64,000 bases of DNA, taken from NCBI GenBank assembly GCA_907163375.1, contig CAJQUW010000506.1, positions 186,001 through 250,000 of the forward strand. The letters are read 5' to 3'. Numbering within the stretch: the stretch's first letter is position 1; every line of letters begins with the position of its first letter. Shown here in pieces: positions 13,074-23,774 of this stretch. Made by a program: the position numbers and the translations under genes. This DNA comes from Prostheceraeus crozeri (Eukaryota > Platyhelminthes > Polycladida > Euryleptidae). The notes below the pieces were generated by a model. That model was not told where the DNA came from. It was given only the letters and a program-made list of their open reading frames with translations, and ran no database searches.

Positions 13074-13429
13074 AATTCTATTTTCATATTGCTGTTACCA
13101 AGAAAGTGCTTGTGCTTATCAGAGATCGATCTTACTTCACCGTAAGTCGATGGATGATAAGGAGCGGTGAAAGGATTTGTTCGATTATCTGTCAGGCTTT
13201 GGTCATGCAGGTCGTATGACGTCTACAAAACCTGGAAAAGTCAGGGAAATGGAATTTAGAATGATTTGGAGGCCTATATCGAGCATGTGACACGCATTAA
13301 AAAGGAACCAGAGTCAAATTCTTACAAGCATATGAAGGAGACATTAAAAGATCCTCTGTAAAAAGGAAAGTTTTGTTTTTTTGTGTGTGTATGATAGATT
13401 CTTTCTTACGGCGTTTCGTTAAACCGACT

Positions 13430-13970
13430 GCTACCCGTCAGCTCTCCACACTCCAACGATTGAAGTTCCCTTAAAGTCAGTAATATCTGATCTAAAATAC
13501 ATCGATGCTGGCTTGACTGCTAATCGATATTTAAAGAAAGTTGAGATATCCTGTAAGAAATATTCAAAAAATTCAGAAGCGATGCCCCTTTAGATATAAT
13601 GTTGTTTAAGGCTCTGATTGCCTTGATCCTCTGATCATGGCGTCTGATTGGAAACTGATGTTCATCTTCCTGAATCTTGCGGTGGAGTAGGTGATAACAT
13701 GAAGATGGATCTGTGGATTGGAAGCTGACAGGGTAAAAGCTCAGTATATTTCACTGGCAAGGAATCAATCAACCATTTCGTACCTCAACCTGTTTACGGT
13801 GGAATCCGACCGACTATATGATTACTTGATTCCTTGTTTGCGAGAGAATCCGTCAAATTGGAATCTATTGAGTTTTGCTCTTATTGTTCACTGTCTGGTC
13901 TGAGTCACGGCCAGTCTGCAGTTGAACGAGGGTTCTCGATTAAAAGGAGCTATTATATTATTCGTAAATG
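13430..13970 (+). pseudogene. hAT-like transposase C-terminal relic
   Basis: Broken frames give two telling blocks. DLKYIDAGLTANRYLKKVEIS lies near 13490-13550. A C-terminal block VESDRLYDYL...LSHGQSAVERGFSIKRSYY lies at about 13805-13960. A C-terminal SHGQ/N-A-x-VERGFS block is seen in hAT-related transposase-like proteins of animals. No zinc finger, complete catalytic core or terminal repeats were found. A motif AACCTGGAAAAGTCAGGGAA at 13230 recurs in similar form near 15590 and may be a terminal sequence of such elements. Confidence 0.5.
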
Positions 13971-15653
13971 ATGGCATCAAGCACTTAAATATATACACCT
14001 GAAAGCAAGAAAATGTCAGACATGAAAATGCGCAAGCAAAAATGCGATAAAAAACACAAAATGAATATCACTTTAGCCAGTTAGAAATGCTCATATTCGC
14101 GCATTTGTGGGATGATATTGAAAGGAATATCTGAGAGAGGAATATCAATCGTTTTATTCCGACGAAATCCTCTCAGAGATATTCCTACACTGCGGATCAT
14201 AGTGAAGCATATTTTTGTGCGAATATGCCCCATTATGTCCGAATAGTTTTCACTATATTTTCGTAAATTCGCTAGCGTTTAGTGGAATTTTCGAGCAGTC
14301 GGACCTACGCCACCAGTAGTTGTAAAAATCAGAGGAGAAAAATATTATTCGTTCTTCGTAAATGCGCTTCTTTTCTTTTTCGTTTCGTTCGTATAGTTTT
14401 TTACTGTTTCATTTGCTTTTGATGGCGATAATGTATTTGTGATCCGAACATCAGAAGAGCTCTTCTCCATGCTCCCCAATACACCTCGTGCTTTTATGTC
14501 TGACTGTGGTTGATCTTTTCTATCTCCTGTTTGTATAAAAATATCTGATTCAATTGGTATTAGCATTGGTTCAACAACTACATCTTTTGCAACTCAAAAA
14601 TTTGCCTCCTGATCCCCTATTATGTTGTGTCGTAAATCTAGATAAAAAAGGATTCAACAATGGAAAATATGAAAGATCGCTCACTTACATCTCTGAGTAA
14701 CTCATACGAGCTGTCTATAATGGTGAAGCCAAGCAATTTTGTCATCGAGAAGCGCAGCAGCTCTGTACTGAGAAGCCAGAAAGGAGCATAAAAAGAGCGA
14801 ATCGGTGGCAAATGACCGTATGGAAATATAAAGGAAAGCGGATAAGGAGCAGAAGCTGTTGTTGGAGGTTCAACGAATTGATCCTGAGATAAGTGTATTA
14901 AGGAAATAGGTTCGGTGAGGAATTAGGTTTCATAATTTGTAATTCAAAGTCATACTGTGCTGTCATAAAATAAATGTTGCATTTTGACGGTCGCTCCTTC
15001 ACATCGCCTAAATTTGCGTGACTGACTGCTTAATTTGCTGCTCACCGTGTCCATTCCTACTGCCCTCACTATGATAAGCATTGTTAGAATTCATCGGAAT
15101 TGCATTCAATTTGTTAAATTTGTTCGGATAATGGTAATTACTCATCCGATTGTTTTAATTTTGTTTATTTCAGTTTGTTATTTGAATATATCCCGGTATA
15201 GCTCCATCATCCACTACTTAATTCATATACATTTTTGTAACGGGATATGTTTCAACCGTGTTTATAAACTTAGTAGCCCTGCCTACTATTATAATGAAAC
15301 CATTCACAAAAACGTGATTACTTGCTAGTTCAGCGGAGGATTCATGATTGTGTAGATGGAATCCTATTTCCAAGGTGCTTCATTCGATTTGCTAAGCAAA
15401 AACTGATTCGAAACTATGGCAGAAAATAAGTTTCGTACATATTTTATTTCATTTTATCAATTTCAACGTGTATGTCGACGCCGTAAAGGAACTCACTTTC
15501 CAAGTTTGGAAGCATTTATTGATAAATTTAAGATGAAACTCGTTCCTTTAGTTCAATCAACATGCTAGATACACTAACTGGAAAAACCTTGGAAAGTCAG
15601 GGAAAATGATTTAGAGAAATCTTTATACACCCTGTCATGGGAAATTGACAGAT
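13971..15653. other. No gene seen
   Basis: AT-rich sequence with short open frames only (for example 14345-14566 and 15035-15328), none with recognisable domains, splice context or repeat support. The stretch 15585-15650 resembles the motif near 13230 and could be the end of a decayed transposon. Confidence 0.5.
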
Positions 15654-15666
15654 GGGCAGTTCCATT

Positions 15667-16065
15667 CGTTACGAACGTACCATCATTAGATTTTTGTCAC
15701 TTTGGTGAATCATAAATATATGTTATAGCCAATTATTTTCTTAGCTATCATTCATATCATGCAAGTACTGAACTGTGCCAAATACTTTGGGTTCAAAACT
15801 CTGATATCATATCTAATTTCTGATTTTGAGATCAATCTTTGTTCGTTACGAACGTACGCCATTTAGACAAGGAAAAAAATGACTTTTTACATTTTGCATT
15901 TTCTATTGAACTAAATTTCAAATTTTTGAAAATTATGAACCCCTGAAGTGTTGACATATAAAAGTTGCTCAAAACTTTGAAATTGATTATACTTAAGCCA
16001 TATATACATTGTTATCGACTTAAAGTCCCGTTACGAACGTACGCGAATTTTCGTAACGAACGTAC
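15667..16065 (+). repeat. Left subterminal motif cluster
   Basis: Four copies of CGTTACGAACGTAC or a one-base variant start at 15667, 15844, 16029 and 16052 (the last reads CGTAACGAACGTAC). Spacings are 177, 185 and 23 bp. The motif contains the partial palindrome ACGAACGT, and the sequence between copies is ordinary AT-rich DNA. Confidence 0.85.
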
Positions 16066-16317
16066 GAATTTGTCTTCTTTGTTACTGTAGACCAAATCAC
16101 CAACTAAGACGCTCCACATGAGTGCGTTGAGCTTCTTATTACTAAAAGGGAGAGTGTTGCTTAATCAAACAGGATTTTATGAGTAGTATGCGCTTAATTC
16201 ATGTAAGTAGTCTGTTAAGCAATATGAAAACTTTTTTAATATTACTCATTGAAATGTAAAGTGAAAAATACCAAATTTATCTAGGATTAGGAAGTATGTT
16301 GCGTCAAAACAAATTGT

Positions 16318-17079
16318 TCAGTTCAATGGATCGCCTTTGAAAATATATCGTCCGTGATGGTCCGGAAACGGTTGATCTTCACACTTGCGAACGCTACCGT
16401 TTGCTTCGGTCGAAATGTCTTCGATTTCCGGGAAGACGTATGTATTTCGTCCAGTGCTTTTCAAATACTTCACTTGTATCTGGTCAGATTCAAGTGAAGA
16501 GAGGATCATGGCGAGAAAGCGCTTCTGGTGGCCGGTAGGAGTGGATAATTTGACTTGGGCGAGTAAACCAGGAGTGAGATGATCATTGGGTACATTCTCG
16601 ATCGTGCATTCATTTGCAGACGAGGGAACTGAAATTTGGCGACGTTCGACTACGTCATCAATTACGAATGATCTTTTAAGAGGGGAATGGGGAAGAGACT
16701 TCTGCAGTACGTTCAATGATCTGAAAGAAGGATGACAGGGTATGATTCAGTTTCTGAGGCTTTGGTTCATAATTTACTCGTACGGAAAAGATAGAGCATC
16801 CATTACGTATTGAGGGTGAAGTGCTCACATGTTGACTGCTCCGGAAGCTGTATTTCCATGGGAATATGGTCTTCTTGAAGCATCTAACCAATCTGCATCA
16901 CGTTCGCTTCGCCTCTTCTCACGCCACAATGCCGCTCTTGACCTCCCTTTTTGTTTGTCAGCTTCGCTGTAACCTTTTTCCTGTCTAATCTTGCGCATTC
17001 GATCTCTGTTCTTTCTATTGTATTCATCTTTGTGCCGCTGGCGATAAGCCCTTTGGCGTTGAGTATTAGTTTTCGCCAT
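16318..17079 (-). pseudogene. Basic DNA-binding-like protein, broken; inside the putative transposon
   Basis: The gene starts at the ATG ending at 17079 with MAKTNTQRQRAYRQRHK, followed by a long Lys/Arg-rich stretch over about 75 residues that could bind nucleic acid. A second part in another frame (16318-16716) has a small beta-rich-looking domain with HQKRFLAMILSSLES, IQVKYLKSTGRNTYVFPEIED and a final DHHGRYIFKGDPL. Proteins with such a start and such a C-terminal domain occur, to my recollection, as uncharacterised repetitive genes in invertebrates and fish. The region between the parts shifts frame at least once. It is the only gene-like content of the 15.65-18.26 kb element and so a candidate for its mobility or accessory protein; the function is unknown. 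Confidence 0.45.
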
Positions 17080-17672
17080 CTGAAATACAGTGCTATCTGT
17101 AATTCCACGTCGAGGTTAAGTGGGTGGGTGGCAGTCGCCCACTCAGTGAAAAATTTGCCCCCCCCCCCAGTAAATTAAGAAATTCACATTTTGCCCAAAC
17201 TCCTTCTTGCACCTAAACTTACAGAAACTAAAATAAATTGGACTCATCATCCTTCTATTTCTAAATTGTCTGCTTTTCAAAAATGACTTCAATGATAGCG
17301 CTTCTTTTACTTCTAATTAATTCGGGATGAGTATTATATGCAACTAATCTAGTGTAAATTTATGTAGCTTATAAACGCTCCTGCAACTATTAGGATGTCC
17401 AACATATATTCACTACTGACCATTGATATTGATCGATTTGTAAAATATCAGCCCACCCACTAAAAAAATCTAAAACTACGCCCTGTAACAGAGTGATTCC
17501 AACTCACCTTTCTTCAGCAGACTAAGACGAAAAATGATTCCTTGTGTTAGCCGAAGATTTCCAGGAATTCAGGCGTACTATTTTTAGATATGACATTATT
17601 GGGATTCTCAGAAGCCAGATATCTCGCTGTTGCAACCGAACGCGTCGACAGAAATTTTGTATAACAAAGAAT

Positions 17673-17897
17673 CGTTACGAACGTACGTGGATGAGAAAGT
17701 ACGTTCGTAACGGCGTCCGTTACGAACGTACGGAAAATCAGTTATCGATATCTCAAGAAATATACATCAAAATACAAAATATGATTATAGATCCTAACCA
17801 GCTTAATAAATTGCTTTTTTTCAGGCCGCCGCATTTATCAATATGGACTCTACTCGTAGAAATTTAAGCTTAGAGTATTTTTCCGTTACGAACGTAC
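17673..17897 (+). repeat. Right subterminal motif cluster
   Basis: Copies of CGTTACGAACGTAC start at 17673, 17699 (inverted), 17718 and 17884, with spacings of 26, 19 and 166 bp. The close group lies on the inside and the single copy on the outside, mirroring the left cluster. Confidence 0.85.
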
Positions 17898-18257
17898 TTT
17901 TTTTGCTGGAAATATCAAAATTTACATTTTTTAGGAAAATCAGACTAGAAGCCCCAAACAAATCAGCCAAACCGCATCAATGGAACGTCTTCTGAAATTA
18001 TAACAGCAAAGATAAGCATCAATGATATTTCATCATCCATTATATTAACTTCCCCGATTATCAAATTTTATGCATTGGAATGAATTTTAGGCTACCTTAA
18101 GAATTTGGTAAATTTCACCAATAAAAAAGTTCCAGTGGCAATTTCTGTCGTATTTTCAATAACGTAGGTGCATTCAATTATCATTGGTAGGCAAAATTAG
18201 TTCCATAGCTCATTTTTATTTTTTGCGTTTCTTGTCTGATCTTACGTGGAACTGCCC

Positions 18258-18508
18258 AGATAAGGATTGCTAGTTGGGTCAGTTGTAGCTATCACGTCTA
18301 TCACGTAATTGGTAGTTGGGGCAGTGTAGCCCGCTGCTAGTCGAACACTTGCGCAAGTGCCCACATGACGTGCACCGCGTGTCATTCGGTCTCAAGAGGT
18401 CAAAGCGTAGCAGTAAATTTGCGTCATAAGTCACACATTTTTTATGTCTCTTAGATCTTAGAAGTAATTTATGAATATGTTACTATTAGCGTTAAACTTG
18501 ATTTGCAG
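18258..18508. other. Intron sequence upstream of the FoxJ exon
   Basis: Ordinary sequence ending in the acceptor TTGATTTGCAG at 18498-18508. The exon with the first half of the forkhead domain must lie further upstream; it was not found in the window. Confidence 0.5.
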
Positions 18509-18664
18509 AACTCAATACGTCACAATTTGTCTCTTAACAAGTGTTTCATGAAAGTCCCAAGAACAAAGGATGATCCTGGCAAAGGCTCGTATTGGTGCAT
18601 AGATAGCAATCCACCTGATGATGCAATACCTCTCCGTTATCGAAAACGGAAACCTGAAACACGG
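18509..18664 (+). CDS. FoxJ2/FoxJ3-type forkhead transcription factor, exon with second half of forkhead domain
   Basis: The exon encodes 52 residues starting [13 protein letters not shown], the DNA-recognition helix of the forkhead (winged helix) domain, then [19 protein letters not shown], the wing. The next residues ([18 protein letters not shown]) are basic as in FoxJ2/FoxJ3. Both borders are phase 0: acceptor TTTGCAG ends at 18508 and donor GTAAGC begins at 18665. An intron just before NSIRHNLS agrees with what I recall of the FoxJ2/J3 gene structure. The protein is a nuclear, sequence-specific transcription factor. The first part of the domain (KPPYSYANLI block) lies outside this exon and was not seen in the window. 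Assignment to J2/J3 is strengthened by the exon at 23775. Confidence 0.9.
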
Positions 18665-20057
18665 GTAAGCTACAAAACGATATAATACCTGTTGTTGGTC
18701 AAGTCAAGACTGCCATTCATACGCGGGCCCCTTGTCGTGAATACGTAGTCTGAAAACTCTAGACAAGATCTCAGTAGAAAATTATAGATCATATTAGAAA
18801 AACGTACCCTGAACAACTTCAAGAACTACACTGTACCATCCAACTCGACTTGATAGGATTAACTTGGCCAACAGGATTGACTTCAGAAAGACCCCCCTTT
18901 TTAAAATTTAGTTTTTGCACTAGGATGCCTGAGTCAAGTATAGTAAAACTTATGTGTGTATAATTGGCAGTAATTCTGAGTTTAAGTATCTATATCCATT
19001 CTAAATGGCTTTTGATGCCACAGAATTAGACAGCTCAGAAACAACGACTAGTCTCAACAACTAGACTTAAACAATCTAATTCTGTGATTGATGCTGCGCG
19101 AATCGTGTGATTTTTAGCGGTACCAGTTTCTGTTTATTGAAATTCTCTTGCATTGATATGTTATGCCATGACTCAAAGTGCGCCATTTAAATCTTCATCA
19201 CATAACTGAGAATTTAATCATGTTTCAATATTTTTTATTTTAAACAATTAGTTTTCAAGAGCAGACATTTTCACATAAGCATCAACTGGTGCTTGATCGA
19301 TAAGCGTCTGATAGAACATGAACAATTGTATGTATATAGAGAAATCAGCTTGAATAGAAAAGATAACGTCAAGCAAAGTATTCAGATTTTTTTCGTCGCA
19401 GACTTCGACTTCCGTCTGCCAACTTACCAAAGAATGCATGGAATTTAAAATGTAAGAGAGTGAATACTATATATTAATGGCATCAGTTCGTCAAATGATG
19501 AATTATTCAAATTGAATTTCAAATCACTTTGCAAATGAGTAAAGGAATTGCTGAATATTGGTGGCCTGCTCAACAGGTATAAAAAATTCACTCGTGTCAA
19601 CATTCAGCCATGTCGAATGAATTGATTGTCTGAAAATTCCAGGCGCTAGATAGTGAGGTGTGTGTGAAATAATGTAATTAAGGTATCATCTCAAAAATGT
19701 TGATAATGCGATTTCAAAACCTACTTTTCGATGCTATCATCAAAAAGTGCAACTATCAGAAAGCATTTTATATTTCTCCTCGATGTTTACTGCCACAAAT
19801 TTCTTCGAACAAAAAGATCTTTCATCATAGTGAGCAAAAATGCAATAATTACCATTGTACATGTTTGAAATATAATAAATAACATGATTCAGTCATAGCC
19901 AACGGAAAAGAATGTTCCCAAATTTTTGACGCGTGAAAAGTCGGCTATATCCAACATATGAGCAATAGATCTCCAGGAACGGAATGCGTCAAGATCAGAG
20001 GCAGCTAGTTGCTATTTGAAAAACCCTTGCTTACTTTATGCGTTGTGCAAATAACTA
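18665..20057. other. FoxJ intron, left part
   Basis: AT-rich intron with no recognisable gene. Short open frames such as 19248-19439 lack domain or splice support. Confidence 0.6.
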
Positions 20058-21420
20058 CGTGGTTGGTTCAATAAGTAGTGAGACAGATCCACTTCCCGAT
20101 TTCAGATTGCATTGAAATGTTATGCACTCGATCTATGACATATCTAGGTTGATGCTGCAAAGTTATTTGAATTTTCAATTATACCAATGATTATTGATTG
20201 AAATCATAGTTTAAATTTGAATAAGAGCTATTTCGTTCATTCATTTCAATTTTATTGACTACAATCATGCGCATTCATCCTGTTGAATACCGCTCTGTGA
20301 TAAAATTTTTCGTTCTGCGAAATACGCCTGCCGACAGAATTAAAGAAATGCTTCAAGAGACATACGGCGACGAAGCGCCGTCTAAAGCCACGATTCATCG
20401 ATGGATTAGTGATTTCAAAAGAGGAAGGGATTCCGTCTTCGACAACGACAAACCTGGCCGGCTTTTGGAAATCGACAATTCTGAAAAGTTATTCCATATT
20501 GAAAAACTTGTGAAGGAGCAACGTCGTATAACAGTGTCAAGCCTCGCAAATGCCATCAACGTAAGCATTGGTTCGTGTCACTCTCTTCTGAAAGAAATGG
20601 GGTTGCGCAAACTTTGCAGTCGCTTTGTTCCAAAGTTCTTGACTTACGAACTTCAAGATCGACGGCAACAAGCTTGCCTTGAAAATCTAACGCTGTTCGA
20701 AGAACTTGGCGAATCTTTTCTCTTAAACATCATCCCTGAAGATGAGACACCGCTTTCTTTGTATGCACCAGAGAGCAAACGAGACTCCGCAGAATGGAAG
20801 TTTCCGAATGAAAAGCCAAGTTTAAAGCTTCGAGCCGGGACATCGCATCGTCGTTGCTTGATGTTGAGTGTCTTTTGGGATGCTAATGGAATCATTCTGG
20901 TCGATTTTGCGGAGGCTAACGAGACGTTGAACTCTAAGTACTACTGCAATATATTGAAACAAGTGCGATCTCGAAGACGAAAGTCCAGAAATTGTGACCT
21001 CTGGCTTCTTCACGACAACGCTCCAATCCATTCGGCATCTCTTGTGAATGAAACAATGGAAAACTCTTCTCTAAAGAAGGTGAGCCATCCCGCTTACAGT
21101 CCCGATTTGGCGCCAAGTGATTTCTTCTTATTTCGCCATTTGAAGAAGCATTTGCGTGGAAGCCACTTTGAGACCCCTGAGCAACTCAAGGAAGAAGTTC
21201 AACGGTTCTTTGACAGCAAACCACAGTCCTGGTTTCGCACCGCATTTGATGAATTACTGATTCGCTGGAGAAAGTGTCTTCACAACGAAGGAAGTTACAT
21301 TGAGAAATAAATTCTACTCGTTTCTAGACCTACTTACTGCTTACTTACCAGCTGTAATAAAAAAAATTGTTTAAAAGATCGTTTTCATTCTTAGTCTCAC
21401 TACTTATTGAACCAACCACG
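20058..21420 (+). mobile_element. Mariner transposon, whole-looking
   Basis: A 1,363-bp element with 27-bp perfect terminal inverted repeats starting CGTGGTTGGTTCAATAAG. It is flanked on both sides by TA, the target duplication of the Tc1/mariner superfamily. It carries one uninterrupted transposase gene. Perfect ends plus an open gene indicate a recent insertion into the FoxJ intron, possibly still mobile. The length is normal for mariner (about 1.3 kb). Confidence 0.95.
20267..21310 (+). CDS. Mariner transposase (D,D34D)
   Basis: A 347-residue protein from the ATG at 20267; the frame is open a few codons further up, but only through a TTG. Residues 1-110 form the paired helix-turn-helix DNA-binding region, with SKATIHRWISDFKRGR in the first part. 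The catalytic triad is Asp159 (PEDET), Asp250 (HDNAPIH) and Asp285 (SPDLAPSDFFLF). The 34 residues between the last two define the mariner D,D34D class. The linker motif before the catalytic core is not the canonical WVPHEL: it reads FVPKFLTYEL. The block around the first Asp (EDETPLSLYAPESKR) replaces the usual GDETW. Length agrees with the family (about 345). It cuts and pastes the element via its terminal repeats. Confidence 0.95.
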   Translation: MRIHPVEYRSVIKFFVLRNTPADRIKEMLQETYGDEAPSKATIHRWISDFKRGRDSVFDNDKPGRLLEIDNSEKLFHIEKLVKEQRRITVSSLANAINVSIGSCHSLLKEMGLRKLCSRFVPKFLTYELQDRRQQACLENLTLFEELGESFLLNIIPEDETPLSLYAPESKRDSAEWKFPNEKPSLKLRAGTSHRRCLMLSVFWDANGIILVDFAEANETLNSKYYCNILKQVRSRRRKSRNCDLWLLHDNAPIHSASLVNETMENSSLKKVSHPAYSPDLAPSDFFLFRHLKKHLRGSHFETPEQLKEEVQRFFDSKPQSWFRTAFDELLIRWRKCLHNEGSYIEK

Positions 21421-22212
21421 TAGAGATAGATGGATGGAGCTACTATGAAAATTGAAAAAGCGACATCAAGTCTGAAGCGACTATTTAATCCCGCATGTGA
21501 TGTTGCCATAAAGTTAAATTTTGAAAGAAGCAAGTTCTATTGCCGTTATACAGAATTATGTTGTAATCATAGAAAACAAAGCATATTTTTCACATATCAG
21601 AATGTAAAACTGCATGCTACCGATGTAGTCTTGTTACAAGCTGGTTATCAATACTTAAATTAAGCATTTTTCCGAGAACTTATTATTATAGCCTCCATAA
21701 AGCTGATCTGAGAAATCAAAGAGAAAGAGCTTTTCCAATATGACTGACGAAATGAAATATTGCTGCTTAGACAGTCATTTTCTGTGATGTTAATAAAATT
21801 TGAGGTTTAGAAGTCATGCATGAAGCATGCGGTAGCCTACATTGTCGCTAAAAGGCTTACACAAAGTCAAAATGCAATTCATTTGAGCCAACTTATCAAG
21901 TTTCATCTTACAATTTTTCACCGATATTTATTAATTCTCGTTCACATAAAAAGTGATATCATTATTTTGTTTCCTCATAATGAAAGGGTGATTTCAATGA
22001 GGTGTTGAATAAGATTTTTTCAAAGAATTCCTCGGAAATCATATTGTTAAATTAAAATGAGTATATGTACATGAATTATAAAAGCAACTCGAAGCGCTGC
22101 TGTAACAGAATAGGAAGAATAATCAAAATTTTTAAACAATAATTATTTCGCCGGTCTGTTCGCTTCAACTGCATCATTAGCCAAACTCAAGGTTATGATA
22201 ATACATACTATG
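21421..22212. other. FoxJ intron between mariner and SINE
   Basis: No gene or repeat recognised; AT-rich, with short open frames at 21430-21663 and 21820-22008 judged to be chance. Confidence 0.5.
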
Positions 22213-22415
22213 AAGTGGTCTCCGTGGCACAGTGATTCAGTGTTTGGCCTAGCGACCATTCGGTGCAGAGGTCGAGCCCGAAAGTGTAATTGGAAGTCGT
22301 CAGGAAGGGCATCCGGACTATAAGATCACAACGCTCCATGTTAAAGTCTGACTGTGCCAGCACTGTCCAAGCCCCAGTAAGGGGGAGTAGTGACGTTAAA
22401 CCATCATTTTTTTAT
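22213..22415 (+). mobile_element. tRNA-derived SINE
   Basis: The head resembles a tRNA gene with RNA polymerase III boxes. GTGGCACAGTGATTCAG near 22225 is A-box-like and GAGGTCGAGCCCG near 22268 is B-box-like (GGTTCGANNCC). The body contains CAGGAAGGGCATCCGGACTA at 22301 and a tail block CAAGCCCCAGTAAGGGGG, then ends at a T run near 22405-22413. A clear target duplication was not found. Length (about 200 bp) is normal for a SINE. The partner LINE is unknown. Confidence 0.7.
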
Positions 22416-22423
22416 GAAACAGT

Positions 22424-22857
22424 TTCATAGTCAAGTCGTACTACATAGTGAAGACATCTTTCACATAGCTTGTAAAAATAGAAATCTTTTTAGGTGGAAT
22501 TTAATGTGTTTAGTGTGATACCGATAATCCAGGCAAATTCAGTTGATGGAATTCTTGCTTTTTTGTTGACTTATTGATGAAACAATTGCAACGGAAAAAT
22601 AATTACTCAGTTTGTGGAAACATCTTAATGAAAGACATGAAAACAATGTTCCGAAAGTTAAAATGAATTTTACTGAAGTGTGCAACAATTATGCATTTAC
22701 ATGACAAATAGACGAATCAGTAGAAATAGGTAACTCAAGCAATGAACAGTTAGTTGATACAAAACACGAATTCCATTCACTGAATTTGCCTGGATTATCG
22801 ATATGGTAGAACCTATGTTACCTATGTGAGAGAGACATCTTGACTATGAAACAAGAA
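22424..22857. mobile_element. Fold-back MITE-like element
   Basis: The left end, GTTTCATAGTCAAG followed by a block with GATAATCCAGGCAAATTCAG at about 22524, recurs inverted at the right end (22775-22857) as a diverged inverted repeat of about 100 bp. The middle has no open frame. Such long terminal inverted repeats on a 430-bp element fit a non-autonomous DNA transposon. It lies directly after the SINE tail. A target duplication was not resolved. Confidence 0.6.
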
Positions 22858-23774
22858 ATTGTCTTGCTGCATTGTCAAAACTTTAAATTTTGCTAATCAT
22901 GCAGCTAAAGCAACGAGACCGACGAAAGGATTAGTCAGTTTAAATAACTTCTGATTATTTTTCCTATTCTGTTATGCCCTAGGGTCGATTTGCTATTAGA
23001 ATTTTGATTATATTATTTGGAAACATTTCATTATTTAATTCATCATTGTTTGTAATTGCGTATTTGCTTTATTATCTCTCAGAGATGGAGGTTAAGTGGC
23101 AAAATTAAAATAATTAATGAAAACTCATATCCGAGAAATCATAACGAAATTTGGAAAGCTTTTCAGTGATCAACGAAGCATGATTTTCATTTTGATAATT
23201 TGTTTGATGGTTGCATTAAATGCAACATAATGCTATTGTAAACAGGCCACGATATCGGTGAAAAATTACATAATGAAGTTTAGCAGTTTCGTTCCATGAA
23301 CTTAACATTTTGTTTAAAATAATGCTCCAAGATTTTACTTATTTGCTTGCGAATTGGTTTGTTTCCTAAATACATGCGACCAGCAATCGTTTGAAAATAA
23401 ATTCAAAAGTCGGAGTGGAATCCGCTTACTGAATGTAATTTGCATTAATAGACCGTAACAAACTTAACTTTTGTATTGCATTTCAAGATAAATCAAATTA
23501 TTTCAAGTAAATCAACTCAATGAATTTATGTCATAGTATAGAATACTGCAGCAAATAAAAAGTAATAGATTGTAGTGCTTTTGAACTTCATGACGACTGC
23601 ACCTGTAGTTATTTTGCTACTTTTGCTACAAAATGTGTTTCGCCCGTAACATCTGTAATTGTTCAAAAGAAAGTACTGTAATCTTAGCTGACCTATGAAC
23701 ATTTACGTTTTTAAGTTGTATAAATCTATTTAGAAAACTGAATGATGCTAACTATACTTCCATTTGAATTTCAG
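22858..23774. other. FoxJ intron, right part
   Basis: AT-rich intron with nothing recognisable. It ends with the acceptor TTTGAATTTCAG at 23763-23774. Confidence 0.6.

Larger units (their letters stand above)
15654..18257. mobile_element. Putative DNA transposon with CGTTACGAACGTAC subterminal repeats
   Basis: The sequence GGGCAGTTCCA at 15654 recurs inverted, ending at 18257, and AGAT directly flanks both ends, giving an 11-bp terminal inverted repeat and a 4-bp target duplication. Inside each end lies a cluster of the 14-bp motif CGTTACGAACGTAC, arranged almost as mirror images. A broken minus-strand gene for a basic protein lies between the clusters. A 2.6-kb element with short terminal repeats and motif clusters fits a cut-and-paste DNA transposon, the motifs being likely transposase-binding sites. 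No DDE transposase was recognised, so the superfamily is unknown and this copy may be non-autonomous. Confidence 0.6.

Noticed and set aside
17118-17490. Possible nested insertion with GTGGGTGGG near one side and CCCACCCAC near the other
   Set aside because: A C run and short complementary words are present, but no clean inverted ends or target duplication could be aligned.
22217-22290. A functional tRNA gene
   Set aside because: The boxes match a tRNA promoter only loosely, no cloverleaf could be folded, and the downstream body and T run fit a SINE.
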